A stretch of 64,000 bases of DNA from Bacteroidota bacterium (GTDB lineage: Bacteria; Bacteroidota; Ignavibacteria; Kryptoniales; JAKASW01). The notes under the pieces were generated by a model. The model was not told the DNA's origin. It was given only the letters and a program-made list of their open reading frames with translations, and made no database searches. A program made the position numbers and the translations under genes. The stretch covers positions 55,044 through 119,043 of the forward strand of contig JAJYIT010000010.1 of assembly GCA_021789975.1 (NCBI GenBank), read 5' to 3'. Shown here piece after piece: positions 35,625 through 44,812 of the stretch (positions within the stretch are counted from its first letter, which is position 1; the number at the start of each line of letters is the position of its first letter).

Positions 35625-37262
35625 TTAATGTTTGGGAAGAGTGAAATAGAATGTTGATCCCTTTCCCTTTCCTGCGGATTCAAGCCAGACAGTTCCGCCG
35701 CTTAGTTCAACAATTTTTTTCACAAATGCGAGGCCTAGACCGCTTCCTTCCACGTTGTCGGTCTCTCTGGTTTTTATTCTCTGAAAGATAGCAAAAACTC
35801 TCTCATGAAACTCTTCAGGTATGCCCATTCCATTGTCTCGAACAAAGAAGAGAAAATGGTCGTCTTTTTCCTGCACGCCGATGAGAATCTGGGGCGCAGG
35901 TTGATCCCCCATATACTTGATCGCATTATCGATTAGGTTCGTCAAAACTCTTTCGACATAACGGGTGACGACGTAAAACTTCGGAAACGCGCCGAGTGTG
36001 GTCGCCTTGATTTTTTTCTCCGACAAGCGATATGACATTTCGCTTAAGATTCGATCTACAAGCGCGCCTACATCAGCCAGCTCCGGAGTAGCCTCTACGC
36101 TTCCAACCCTGGCCAGTTCAAGAAGATCATTAACAAGAGAATGCAGCCGTCCGGACGAAGACATGATGGCCCCCATCAGAACATCCTGGTCCATATCGAG
36201 TCTGCCGCTTCTTTTCAGCTCCTTCGCAAACCCTTCAATCACAAGGATCGGAGATTTCAAATCATGCGTAATCGCGTAAGTGAACTGCTGCAGTTCCTGG
36301 TTCTTACTCTCCAACAGTCTTGTCTTCTGCAACGTCTCCTCGTGAAGCCGTGAATTCTCAATTGCCGCCCCGATGACCGTACCTATCGCCTCAATGATTT
36401 CACGCTGTGGATCTTCCAGCGACCTCTCGATCTCGCTGAAGAGTGCCCCGACCCCTACTCCCTTTCCCTTGGATTTCAAAGGAAACACCACTATCGAGTC
36501 GAAAGGCGAATTCTTGATCAGATCAGGCATCATATGGAAATTCGCACGGCGGTTAAGCGATTCGACTATGCCGGAATTCAGAACCTTTCCAAAAACATTG
36601 GAATTTACCTGTGAGCCATGGACTTCCGACAAAAAATCTTCGTTCAGGTTGGCGCTGGCTGCGACATATATCCTGCTACCAGTCTTGTCAGGCAGAAGAA
36701 CGGCTCCGGCATCTGCGGTGAAGATGTCCATAGTCTGCCTGACCGAGTACTCAAGAACTTCCTTGAAATCGATCGTGCGGTTGAGGAGCGTAGCGATCCG
36801 GTTCACGGCGCTCAACTGGAGATTTCGCTGCGTCAGCATCTGCTCCAGCGTCCGCCGGTTAGTCACGTCGATAAGTATCCCAAGCGTTCCGGTGACATGG
36901 TGGTCTTCTCCGAAAATCGGCGATGTCGATATCTGTACATATAACTCAGTCCCGTCTTCTCGCTTGAGGAGAAATTCGCGAGAACCTATGGGCCGCTCGC
37001 TGGCAATTGCCTGTTTGAAGGGGAGATTGGCGGGGAGAACCTGAACTCTCGTGCCCGGATCGTAGAAGGTCCTCAGTAACGCAACCGAAACTTTGTTCAG
37101 GTTGCTTTCTCTGCTGATGCCGAACATTTTCTCGGACATCCTGTTCATTCCAACGATTTCTGCGAAACGGTTCGTGACGATGACTCCCTCGCCGATCTCA
37201 TCAAAGAGATGGAGAAGGTCATTAGAGATTACGATGCCACCATCCTTTAGGTCCACACTCAT
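35625..37262 (-). CDS. PAS-GAF sensor histidine kinase
   Basis: A soluble kinase of 545 residues with no membrane segment. A PAS domain (about 15-135) and a GAF domain (about 150-310) lead to a HisKA dimerisation helix with His333 in THDLKSPI. The ATPase domain follows with NLIDNAIKY, DNGMGIP and GSGLGLAFVKKI, so all kinase boxes are intact. No receiver or regulator gene lies beside it except the downstream protein with a degenerate receiver. The two genes touch, so they form one unit, probably read together with the glycosyltransferase. Confidence 0.95.
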   Translation of the reverse strand: MSVDLKDGGIVISNDLLHLFDEIGEGVIVTNRFAEIVGMNRMSEKMFGISRESNLNKVSVALLRTFYDPGTRVQVLPANLPFKQAIASERPIGSREFLLKREDGTELYVQISTSPIFGEDHHVTGTLGILIDVTNRRTLEQMLTQRNLQLSAVNRIATLLNRTIDFKEVLEYSVRQTMDIFTADAGAVLLPDKTGSRIYVAASANLNEDFLSEVHGSQVNSNVFGKVLNSGIVESLNRRANFHMMPDLIKNSPFDSIVVFPLKSKGKGVGVGALFSEIERSLEDPQREIIEAIGTVIGAAIENSRLHEETLQKTRLLESKNQELQQFTYAITHDLKSPILVIEGFAKELKRSGRLDMDQDVLMGAIMSSSGRLHSLVNDLLELARVGSVEATPELADVGALVDRILSEMSYRLSEKKIKATTLGAFPKFYVVTRYVERVLTNLIDNAIKYMGDQPAPQILIGVQEKDDHFLFFVRDNGMGIPEEFHERVFAIFQRIKTRETDNVEGSGLGLAFVKKIVELSGGTVWLESAGKGKGSTFYFTLPKH

Positions 37263-37507
37263 CGTGCCGGGTTTTTATCCTGATGTTCAAGATAAAGAGC
37301 CAGCTTGTCACTTACAAACGAGAAAGCAGGTGGCAGGGAAGTTGAGTTTTAGTGTAACAGACTATCGGTTGAAGTTGTACTCCGATAAATCTATATTAGA
37401 AAAGATTCGTTCTTTTTCATTCTGCCGAGAGGATGTCGCAAGCGTTCCGCGAAATAGATTCTGAACTTCAGAACTGATGTCCCTCTCAACTTCGATCATT
37501 TGATCCC

Positions 37508-37580
37508 GGGGCTGTAGCTCAGCTGGGAGAGCGCGTGAATGGCATTCACGAGGTCAGGGGTTCGATCCCCCTCAGCTCCA
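37508..37580 (+). tRNA. tRNA-Ala (anticodon GGC)
   Basis: A 73-base cloverleaf. The acceptor stem GGGGCTG/CAGCTCC contains one G-U pair, the D-arm contains GTAGCTCAGCTGGGAGAGC, and the anticodon stem CGTGA/TCACG carries the loop ATGGCAT. The T-arm GGGGTTCGATCCCC follows, and the discriminator is A. CCA is not encoded. Confidence 0.97.
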
Positions 37581-37600
37581 CAAAATTCCGGTCTCACGAT

Positions 37601-38119
37601 TTACTTCCTTATCATATCTATATAGAACGGATTGAGCCAGTCCGGCGCGACGAGTCCCTGAACTACGAGCAGCACACTGTCACTACTCAAGTACTGTCCG
37701 GAAAGCTTGATTAATGTCACTCCATCTGTCAGATCAAGCGACAGACTTGGATAATTCTCTTCGCCACTGAAATTAAGCGTATATGTATCGTAATACACTC
37801 CACCATAGCTGTTCCCCAACTGATAACCACCATTCCGACGCCATCCTGTAGTGTCGACAAATGTAAACGTGCCCGATCCGGAAACAGATCCATTGTCGGA
37901 GGCGAGAATCGCATCGATAGCGTAAGAGGCGGAGTCAACTACGGTCGAGTGGTGAGTCCCGAATCCATTTACTGCCGTCACGGTGAGATGCATGGTCTTA
38001 TTTTGAACTTCCTTCCAATGGCCAGTCAAATTGAGGGTAGATGTCGAAGTTGATGTCGCTGTTGGAGACTTGTATCCAGTAATCAAAACACCAAGTGCGA
38101 ACAAAGTCAATTTCCTCAT
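37601..38119 (-). CDS. Exported beta-rich protein with altered lipobox
   Basis: The 172 residues begin MRKLTLFALGVLITGYKS, a lipoprotein-type signal in which the expected Cys is Tyr16, followed by a Ser/Thr-rich linker and a single beta-barrel-like domain with LTGHWKEVQN and many Gly/Ser turns. GGAGGG precedes the ATG. With no Cys the protein should be cleaved by ordinary signal peptidase or stay anchored. No known family was recognised. Confidence 0.7.
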   Translation of the reverse strand: MRKLTLFALGVLITGYKSPTATSTSTSTLNLTGHWKEVQNKTMHLTVTAVNGFGTHHSTVVDSASYAIDAILASDNGSVSGSGTFTFVDTTGWRRNGGYQLGNSYGGVYYDTYTLNFSGEENYPSLSLDLTDGVTLIKLSGQYLSSDSVLLVVQGLVAPDWLNPFYIDMIRK

Positions 38120-38438
38120 TTACCCTCCGAAACAAAGATCTCTATTGTGCGAGCTCTTCACCTGCGACGGGCGTTCCCTGATTATGAACGAAAGTGGGAT
38201 TATCATTCTATCGCGATCATGTCCGCGCCGCATCCCAAAAGTCAGCCTCTTTAGAGGTGCGTCCGCCGGTCGAATCCGTCAGATTCCATCGAAATCTGAC
38301 GATCAGGCTTGACGGAGTCCGAGGATTCTGTTGGAAAATTTCGGCTGTCTGTTCCAATCCTTCGGATAGAGCCCATGACTAAGTCCGGGCTTACATATGG
38401 TACAGGCAGAGAAGAAATCCGACTTCAGCAATCGAAAA
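38120..38438. other. 319-bp spacer with short palindromes
   Basis: This gap between two minus-strand genes contains the palindrome CCTCTTTAGAGG (38246-38257) and a perfect 8-base stem GTCAGATT/AATCTGAC (38278-38300). These could serve as transcript ends for the DinB gene. No gene with a plausible ribosome site was found. Confidence 0.45.
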
Positions 38439-38933
38439 TCACTTCCTCTTCTCCCTGTAAAACCAAATCAAATCCGTATTCACTGGCTTGTAGCCAAGCT
38501 GCCTTTGCATCGTTACAATTTGACCGCGATGGTAAGTGAAATGGTTGAACAGTTGTTCGAACGTCCATACCCTGGGCTGGGAATATCTATTGCCTTTGGA
38601 ATCCTGATATTCAAATGACGACTGCAAGTATTCGTCCGTCGCTTGTGTTAGGATTCCGGACAGCTTCCGATCGATCTCGTCCCACTTGTTCTTAATATCG
38701 TCGACTGTTTTTGTTTCAGACTCAACAAGTGGAGAAAACGATTCGCCGGTGAGCCTGCTCGCCCATATATTTTCAGCATTCACCATGTGAAGCAGAGTAC
38801 CCCGGATTCCGCCGTGACTTGAATAAAGATCCTTTTCAAAATCTTCCGGTCTCATTGTTTCCAACGAGTCCAGCAACCTTCGCTTCGCCCACTGGTTGTA
38901 TTCGAAAAGTTCACTTATGTCTGCCTTGTTCAT
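38439..38933 (-). CDS. DinB-family protein
   Basis: A 164-residue four-helix protein. LFEYNQWAKRRLLDSL, LLHMVNAENIW and a late FNHFTYHRGQI supply the three His ligands of the family's metal site (one in the first pair, HFxxHR at the end). Members are thought to act as metal-dependent thiol transferases or hydrolases, and the substrate here is unknown. The ATG at 38933 is favoured because GGAG lies about ten bases upstream. It follows rpsT with a gap of about 130 bases. Confidence 0.88.
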   Translation of the reverse strand: MNKADISELFEYNQWAKRRLLDSLETMRPEDFEKDLYSSHGGIRGTLLHMVNAENIWASRLTGESFSPLVESETKTVDDIKNKWDEIDRKLSGILTQATDEYLQSSFEYQDSKGNRYSQPRVWTFEQLFNHFTYHRGQIVTMQRQLGYKPVNTDLIWFYREKRK

Positions 38934-39063
38934 CCCTGGTCTCCATGCAACCCGTTGACTCTCATTGTTCCACAACGTTTCCCGAAATCCATTCGTGAAT
39001 CTTCAGGATTCCTTTATCCGCCTTGAACGAGAGCCATCAAACTCCGGGTATCACCGAAGAGAA

Positions 39064-39339
39064 TTACGCCTGCTGGCCGGACGGCACCTTCAGCTTGTTC
39101 ACGAATTTTGCAAGCTCGGATTTTTGGTTGGATGCTTTGTTCCGGTGGATAAGACCCTTAGAGGCAAGTTTATCAAGGCTTGACACCGCCTCTTTAAGAG
39201 CGACTTCAGCTTTCTCTTTGTCCTTTGTGCTCCAAACCTTCTTTACGAGAGTTTTCATCTCCGACTTTGTCTCTTTGTTCTCCGACCGGCGTTTGAGGCT
39301 CTGCCTCGCTCTTTTCTCCGCCGACTTGTGCTGTGCCAT
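39064..39339 (-). CDS. rpsT: 30S ribosomal protein S20
   Basis: A basic helical 91-residue protein starting MAQHKSAEKRARQSLKRR, with the later conserved LDKLASKGLIHRNKASNQKS. It binds 16S rRNA early in 30S assembly. The length and ends are typical for S20. It stands alone on the minus strand, downstream of the DUF4921 gene. Confidence 0.97.
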   Translation of the reverse strand: MAQHKSAEKRARQSLKRRSENKETKSEMKTLVKKVWSTKDKEKAEVALKEAVSSLDKLASKGLIHRNKASNQKSELAKFVNKLKVPSGQQA

Positions 39340-39411
39340 TATAGTGTTCCTTTCTTGTTTGCGTTATAGAGTGATCTATGAATAATTATTTCGTTTGAGA
39401 CTACTTAGCAT

Positions 39412-40728
39412 CTATTTGAGATAATACTTCAGAGGGTTGGGCTGGAGTTTGCATTCCTCCGCGATCCTGAGATATTCGATTTTCTTGTTGTCACGCATTT
39501 TGTAAAGTGCCGGGACAATCCTGTCTCTCAGTTCTACCGGAGTCATCGGGTTGATATAGATACTGGTACCGCCCTCGAATCCGGCGGGCACGTTGATCCT
39601 CCATTTTATGAGGACTCTCCAGGGCATTTTATAGACCGAGTCGATAGGGGTGTAGTACCATTCTTCGTTGCATGAGACGCGCGGACTGGTGGCCAAATGG
39701 ATGGCGTGTACCAGATTGCTCATGCCGCGGACCTCTTCCTCCGTGTGTTCCTGCGGACGAGCGGCCTGCGATTTCGAGTAAATCTCGATCGTCGGAAAGC
39801 GGTGACCTATGCCGACAAACGCGATTGCCGTCTCGTTTTCAGCGAATACCAGGTTTCTCTGGCCCGCGAAGTTCGGCCCGTACTCGTTGAATATATTCGG
39901 ATCCTGACGCACCATCTTGGTCTGCTCAGTTATCGAGGATCCCCATTCATCCAACGCTACCAGCTGCTTGTGAAGATGATCGACAGAAGCTCCGGCAGGA
40001 CTCAACCAGTTCTGGAAAACGCTGATGTATCTTGCGTACCTGTTGGACTGGAACACATCAATCATGGAATCAATCGTGAATCTCATATACTGATAGTGCT
40101 CGTCTGGTGTAAGATCTCCTGAGGACATCAGCTGGTCATCATACTCCGCACCCGGGACGAAATGCCTTTGAGCGATAATAATTTCATGACTTCCGCCGAA
40201 GAACGAGTCTGCGAGGTGAAGTTTTAATTCGAGAGGGGATTTCTCAATCTCTTCCTCTGTCCTACCCAGACGCCCCAACTTAAAATTAATAATGTCGATT
40301 ACGTGCCGAAGACCAACGGGGTTGCCGAGGTAGGCTTCTCTCCATTGCACCTGTCTTTGGGTAAGCTTATAGCCGTAATTCTTCCTCCAGTAATCCAGAG
40401 TCACAATTTCAAAAAGATTCGGTACACGCCGAAAAGTTGGAGCGGTCTCATAGTACTTGTCCGCTGGCAGCGTGTCGATTCTTGTATAAGCATCCCCCTG
40501 TCTTACCAGCCTCGACTTCTCAGGGGGAGTTTCGAAATACCTCTTTTCACAGAAGCTGCAGTAATCTTCCTTGTCCGACGGCTGGATTTTTTTCGCAGCG
40601 GCAGCATATGCATTCAGATTTGGCTTGCCGCTTCTTCCAGGCACAGCCCAAACTTCAGTCTCGGTGAAGGGGCTAATCTGCTTGGTCGTGCCGTCCGGCA
40701 TTATGTAGTAGTAGCTTTCGTAATCCAA
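39412..40728 (-). CDS. DUF4921 family protein, GalT/HIT-like
   Basis: A 438-residue protein with N-terminal CSFCEKRYFETPPEKSR, a zinc-knuckle-like CxxC, and later GASVDHLHKQLVAL, which resembles the HxHxQ histidine-triad site of galactose-1-phosphate uridylyltransferases. This suggests a nucleotidyl transferase or phosphorylase acting on a sugar phosphate, although the family is not characterised. The start is TTG at 40728; an ATG nine codons on is also possible. It lies upstream of rpsT on the same strand. Confidence 0.8.
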   Translation of the reverse strand: MDYESYYYIMPDGTTKQISPFTETEVWAVPGRSGKPNLNAYAAAAKKIQPSDKEDYCSFCEKRYFETPPEKSRLVRQGDAYTRIDTLPADKYYETAPTFRRVPNLFEIVTLDYWRKNYGYKLTQRQVQWREAYLGNPVGLRHVIDIINFKLGRLGRTEEEIEKSPLELKLHLADSFFGGSHEIIIAQRHFVPGAEYDDQLMSSGDLTPDEHYQYMRFTIDSMIDVFQSNRYARYISVFQNWLSPAGASVDHLHKQLVALDEWGSSITEQTKMVRQDPNIFNEYGPNFAGQRNLVFAENETAIAFVGIGHRFPTIEIYSKSQAARPQEHTEEEVRGMSNLVHAIHLATSPRVSCNEEWYYTPIDSVYKMPWRVLIKWRINVPAGFEGGTSIYINPMTPVELRDRIVPALYKMRDNKKIEYLRIAEECKLQPNPLKYYLK

Positions 40729-41232
40729 TTGGGGGTCAATCCAAGATTATCTTGAGAAATTCCTTGAAAATTTAACGCACATCGGGAGAATATACAAAGC
40801 ACCGAAAGCGCCGGTCATACGAGTCCGGTCTCAACCAGAGACTCACTCTTTTCCTTGTCGCATCCGTTCGATAGAATCTTTCGGATTCCCTTAGAATCTG
40901 ATTAGTCTGCCCACCCCCTCTTCTTATGGAAAAACCGGAGGGGCAGTAGCGGTTTACGACTCCGCCGAGTCGATCAACGTCACCGGTAGTGGCTCAATTT
41001 CAATTCACACGTCACCCCGAACCCTGGACTGATACGCTCCAGGTCAGGCTTGTTTCGGGGTCTAAAACCAGATGTTGAACCGAGTTCAACAAGACGGAAT
41101 ACTACAGAGTGAGCCAGTACTACGTCACCGACCGGTTTGATTCTCAGGCATACGGGTCTTAATTTTTTCAATCTCGCAGAACCCGGAGAGATCCTTCGGA
41201 CTCCACGCGAGGCAACCCTAACAGAGAGACTA
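40729..41232. other. 504-bp spacer with short hairpins and a MITE copy
   Basis: The spacer separates divergent genes. It holds a small GAATC-TTTCG-GATTC hairpin, the 137-bp mobile copy at 40985-41121, and then about 110 bases leading to isocitrate dehydrogenase. No gene was seen. The promoter of the dehydrogenase should lie in the last part, or inside the mobile element. Confidence 0.5.
40985..41121. mobile_element. MITE-like element, copy B (137 bp)
   Basis: The same element as at 26830-26966, in the same orientation and of exactly the same length, with about ten substitutions. The ends are GGTAGTGGCTCA and TGAGCCAGTACT. A perfect 8-bp duplication ACGTCACC flanks it at 40977-40984 and 41122-41129, which shows that it moved as a unit. 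It lies 110 bases upstream of isocitrate dehydrogenase and has no coding capacity. Confidence 0.9.
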
Positions 41233-42243
41233 ATGTCCTACGTTATTACACTCATTCCGGGAGATGGAATCGGGCCGGAAATCACAAGAGCAGCAACAAA
41301 AGTCATAGCAGCTGCCGGCGTAAAGGTAGACTGGGATATCCAGTTGGCTGGATTGACGGCGATTGAGAAATTCAAGGATCCGCTCCCACGAGGAGTTATC
41401 GATTCGATCTCAACAAACAAGATCGCCCTCAAAGGGCCGCTGACAACTCCTGTTGGAAGCGGATTCAGAAGTGTGAACGTCGCGCTGAGAAAAGAATTCG
41501 AACTGTACTCAAATCTCCGCCCGGCGAAGTCATTCGAAGGAGTAAAGTCACGATACGATAAAGTAGATCTCGTAATCGTTCGTGAGAACACAGAGGAGTT
41601 CTATAGCGGGATCGAACATTACGTCGACTCCCGCAAGAGTGCTGCTGAGACGATCGGGATAGTTACGCGCACCGGCTCCGAACGAATCATAAGATTTGCA
41701 TTCGACTATGCTGTAAACCACGGTCGCAAGAAAGTTACTATTGTCCACAAGGCAAACATACTTAAATATACAAGCGGACTGTTCCTTGAGATCGGACGGA
41801 ACATGGCCAAAAATTACCCGCAGCTGGAAGTTAATGATAAGATTATCGACAACATGGCCATGCAAATGGTGATAAACCCGAACCAGTTCGACGTAATCGT
41901 CACGACAAATCTTTTTGGAGACATACTATCCGACCTTGCATCCGGACTCGTCGGCGGTCTAGGAGTTGCGCCGGGTGCAAATATTGGATACGACACTGCG
42001 ATCTTCGAAGCTGTACACGGTAGTGCGCCCGATATAGCAGGAAAGAATATTGCAAACCCTGCGGCAGTGATCCTCGCATCGGCGATGATGCTGAGGCATA
42101 TGGGCGAATCATCGGCTGCATCAAGGATTGAAAACGCGGTCGCGGGTGTTATAAAAGAAGGCAGAAAGGTGACTACGGATCTTAATCCGGCATCTCCCGT
42201 CACCACAGACGAGATGGCCGAAGCAATAATTGAGAAACTGTAA
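41233..42243 (+). CDS. Isocitrate/isopropylmalate dehydrogenase family, probable NAD-isocitrate dehydrogenase
   Basis: A 336-residue decarboxylating dehydrogenase. ITLIPGDGIGPEI opens the protein. The substrate loop ALKGPLTTPVGSGFRSVNVALRK has the Ser/Asn pattern of isocitrate enzymes, followed by VIVRENTEEFYSGIEH, the metal-binding DILSDLASG, and HGSAPDIAGKNIANP. Asp-Ile after AP is the NAD-type cofactor signature rather than the NADP-type Lys/Tyr. I choose the ATG at 41233 because the upstream frame runs back into the mobile element's flank. It feeds the citric acid cycle. Confidence 0.92.
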   Translation: MSYVITLIPGDGIGPEITRAATKVIAAAGVKVDWDIQLAGLTAIEKFKDPLPRGVIDSISTNKIALKGPLTTPVGSGFRSVNVALRKEFELYSNLRPAKSFEGVKSRYDKVDLVIVRENTEEFYSGIEHYVDSRKSAAETIGIVTRTGSERIIRFAFDYAVNHGRKKVTIVHKANILKYTSGLFLEIGRNMAKNYPQLEVNDKIIDNMAMQMVINPNQFDVIVTTNLFGDILSDLASGLVGGLGVAPGANIGYDTAIFEAVHGSAPDIAGKNIANPAAVILASAMMLRHMGESSAASRIENAVAGVIKEGRKVTTDLNPASPVTTDEMAEAIIEKL

Positions 42244-42268
42244 GGTCACCGTTCACATATTCTGAACC

Positions 42269-42317
42269 GTCCGCCCGAAACGTGCGCAAATTAAGTTGAT
42301 AATTGAATTGGGCGGAC
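42269..42317. terminator. Hairpin downstream of isocitrate dehydrogenase
   Basis: A perfect 8-base stem, GTCCGCCC at 42269-42276 and GGGCGGAC at 42310-42317, encloses a 33-base loop, 26 bases after the gene's stop. It lacks a T-run, so it may act as a stabilising or pausing structure rather than a classical terminator. Confidence 0.35.
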
Positions 42318-42461
42318 GACTATGCCACCTTTCGAGGTGCACGTCATCTAATTGGAAGAGCGTATTCGGGATGGCAAGAGCTACGTTCGATTTCTTAGGA
42401 TTCAGGATCGACTTCATTTTGAATCCGAGATTTGTCGCATAACAATCACAATGGAGGAAAA

Positions 42462-43202
42462 ATGGCGAACAGCACATCGACATCCGGAAATCTGAAGGAC
42501 GGCTTACAGCTCCAATGGCTCGGGCACGCTTCATTCAAAGTGAACTCTCCTAACGGAAAGGTAATTTACATCGATCCCTGGCTGGACAATCCCAAGGCAC
42601 CCCCCGATGCCAAGCCGGTAAAAAACGTGGACATTGTTGTTTTGACTCACGGCCACTTTGACCATATCGGGAGTGCTGTAGAGATCGCTTCCGACACTAA
42701 CGCAAAAGTGATCTGCAATTTTGAAATATCCCTCTACATGAAGTCGAAAGGGATCCCGGAATCAAACATAATCGGCATCAATGAATCCGGTTCAATCTCG
42801 GTGGACAACATCCTTTTTACCATGGTGCACGCCGAGCACAGCAGTGGAATAACCGACGGTGATCGCGTAATCGACGGCGGGACAGCTGCGGGAATAGTCA
42901 TCAAGTTTGATGACGGTTATACAATTTACCACACAGGTGACACCGGCTTGTTCAGTGACATGAAGCTGATCGCCAGCTTGTACAAACCGGATCTGGTCAT
43001 GATGTGCATCGGCGGATACTACACTATGAGCCCGAAAGAAGCAGCCGAGGCAGTCAAGCTGATTAAACCGAAATACCTCCTCCCGATGCATTACGGTACC
43101 TTCCCTGCCCTGAGCGGAAATCCTGATGAACTCAGCAAGCTCATCCCCAAGACGGTTAAGACAAGAGTGATACCGCTCAAGCCCGGAGAAATATTTTCAT
43201 AA
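42462..43202 (+). CDS. Metallo-beta-lactamase-fold hydrolase, UPF0173 type
   Basis: A 246-residue protein with WLGHASFKV near the N-terminus, the metal site THGHFDHIG and later His/Asp ligands in VHAEHSSG and YHTGDTGLF. UPF0173 proteins are predicted metal-dependent hydrolases with no settled substrate. The start at 42462 is preferred because GGAGG lies five bases upstream. It is a single gene with no close operon partner. Confidence 0.92.
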   Translation: MANSTSTSGNLKDGLQLQWLGHASFKVNSPNGKVIYIDPWLDNPKAPPDAKPVKNVDIVVLTHGHFDHIGSAVEIASDTNAKVICNFEISLYMKSKGIPESNIIGINESGSISVDNILFTMVHAEHSSGITDGDRVIDGGTAAGIVIKFDDGYTIYHTGDTGLFSDMKLIASLYKPDLVMMCIGGYYTMSPKEAAEAVKLIKPKYLLPMHYGTFPALSGNPDELSKLIPKTVKTRVIPLKPGEIFS

Positions 43203-43366
43203 AAAAACCACTCACTTGCGTCCCCTTAACTAAAGGGGTCAAATCCTGGAGTGCGGAACCCGACGGATATCAACAGGCCGTTGCGGGGTTAACTCTTTTG
43301 ATAAGTAAGGACATAAATGAATAATAGGGCAGAGATGCGTTCATCTCAACGGAAAGCGGCAAACCA

Positions 43367-44614
43367 ATGAAGCGTGCTCCCATCTATCTGGTCATACTCA
43401 CTGTTTTCGTGGACCTCCTCGGATTCGGGATAGTAATTCCGCTTCTCCCATTTTATGCCGAACATTTTGGAGCCACACCGACGGTCATCGGTCTACTTAC
43501 CTCATCATATTCATTCATGCAATTCCTATTCGTTCCGCTCTGGGGAAGGATTTCGGACAGATTCGGAAGACGACCGATTATACTGATGAGCGTATTCGGT
43601 TCTTTCATATCGTATTTGATCTTCGGATTCGCCGGTTCGCTGGCAGTCCTGTTCATCTCTCGCATGCTTGCCGGGCTCATGGGTGCAAACATCTCGACTG
43701 CATACGCATATATAGCCGACACGACTTCATTTGACAGCAGAGCAAAATATATGGGACTTATCGGCGCGTCTTTCGGTGTCGGCTTCATGTTAGGACCGTT
43801 CGTGGGAGGTGTCATGAGCAAGATCAGTTACGGTGCGCCCGGTTTCCTGGCAGCAGGGCTCTCACTGGTCAACGTTGTCCTTGCTTATTTCATGCTTCCG
43901 GAATCACTCAGAAAGAAAGCCCCCGGCAAGCAGAAGGCTGAAGCGTCGAGGAGACGCAGCATACTGAACATTGCCGCCATGCGAGAGGCATTTAGAAAAC
44001 CAGGGATCAACAACCTGGTAATGGTGACTTTCTTCTACACGTTTGCCTTTTCAACGCTCTATGTGGCTTTCCCTTTGTTCACGGGAAACGCGTTTGGATA
44101 TGGTGCCGAGAAGAACGGTTATCTGTTCGCATACATAGGTCTTATCGCAATTGTAATTCAGGGCGGTGCTATTGGAAGGCTCGTGAAACGCTTCGGAGAG
44201 AGAGGATTGTTGCTTACAGGTCTGATATTACTTCTGGTCGGTTTAACGTTCGTGCCGAGCGCCCACTCCCTTTCCTTTCTTCTATTCCTTATAACTCTCC
44301 TTGCAATCGGAAGCGCTCTCGTCACGCCGCCGATGACCAGCCTCATCTCGAAATATGCCGGTGAGTCCGAGCATGGAACTGTACTCGGAGTGTCCCAGTC
44401 GTTTTCAAGTCTTGCACGAGTACTAGGACCTTTTTGGGGAGGGTTGATACTTGGGGTTGCAGGACTGGCATGGCCGTTCTACACTGGAAGTTTCATGCTG
44501 TTGATCGCGCTGTACTTTGGCTTGAAAGTACCCCGAAAAACTCCTGAGACTGCAGCTGCTCCATCTCCTGCTGAAGTAGAGATGCCAACCGATATCCCTG
44601 AGAGGAACGAGTAA
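43367..44614 (+). CDS. Major facilitator transporter, DHA1/TetA-like
   Basis: A 12-helix inner-membrane antiporter of 415 residues. FVDLLGFGIVIPLLPFYA opens the protein, and the loop motif WGRISDRFGRRPIIL follows the second helix. GFMLGPFVGG in helix 5 is the motif of drug/H+ antiporters. The C-terminal tail is short and acidic. It probably exports a small hydrophobic compound; the substrate cannot be read from sequence. GGAAAGCGG precedes the ATG. Confidence 0.92.
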   Translation: MKRAPIYLVILTVFVDLLGFGIVIPLLPFYAEHFGATPTVIGLLTSSYSFMQFLFVPLWGRISDRFGRRPIILMSVFGSFISYLIFGFAGSLAVLFISRMLAGLMGANISTAYAYIADTTSFDSRAKYMGLIGASFGVGFMLGPFVGGVMSKISYGAPGFLAAGLSLVNVVLAYFMLPESLRKKAPGKQKAEASRRRSILNIAAMREAFRKPGINNLVMVTFFYTFAFSTLYVAFPLFTGNAFGYGAEKNGYLFAYIGLIAIVIQGGAIGRLVKRFGERGLLLTGLILLLVGLTFVPSAHSLSFLLFLITLLAIGSALVTPPMTSLISKYAGESEHGTVLGVSQSFSSLARVLGPFWGGLILGVAGLAWPFYTGSFMLLIALYFGLKVPRKTPETAAAPSPAEVEMPTDIPERNE

Positions 44615-44812
44615 CTTGTTGCCGTTGGAGCGGCCTTCGCTTCTGCATCTGATCCACGGGCTTTTCCGCTCCAGATCATTCTACTCATGTATCTCGATAT
44701 CAGTGAACAGGAATACTCGTAGTGCCGGTTCACCATCCCTGTAACTAACGCACTGCAACAGATTCCGAAAAATAGATTGCTTTTTGTGTTTTCTTTTTGA
44801 AATTTTAGGCGT

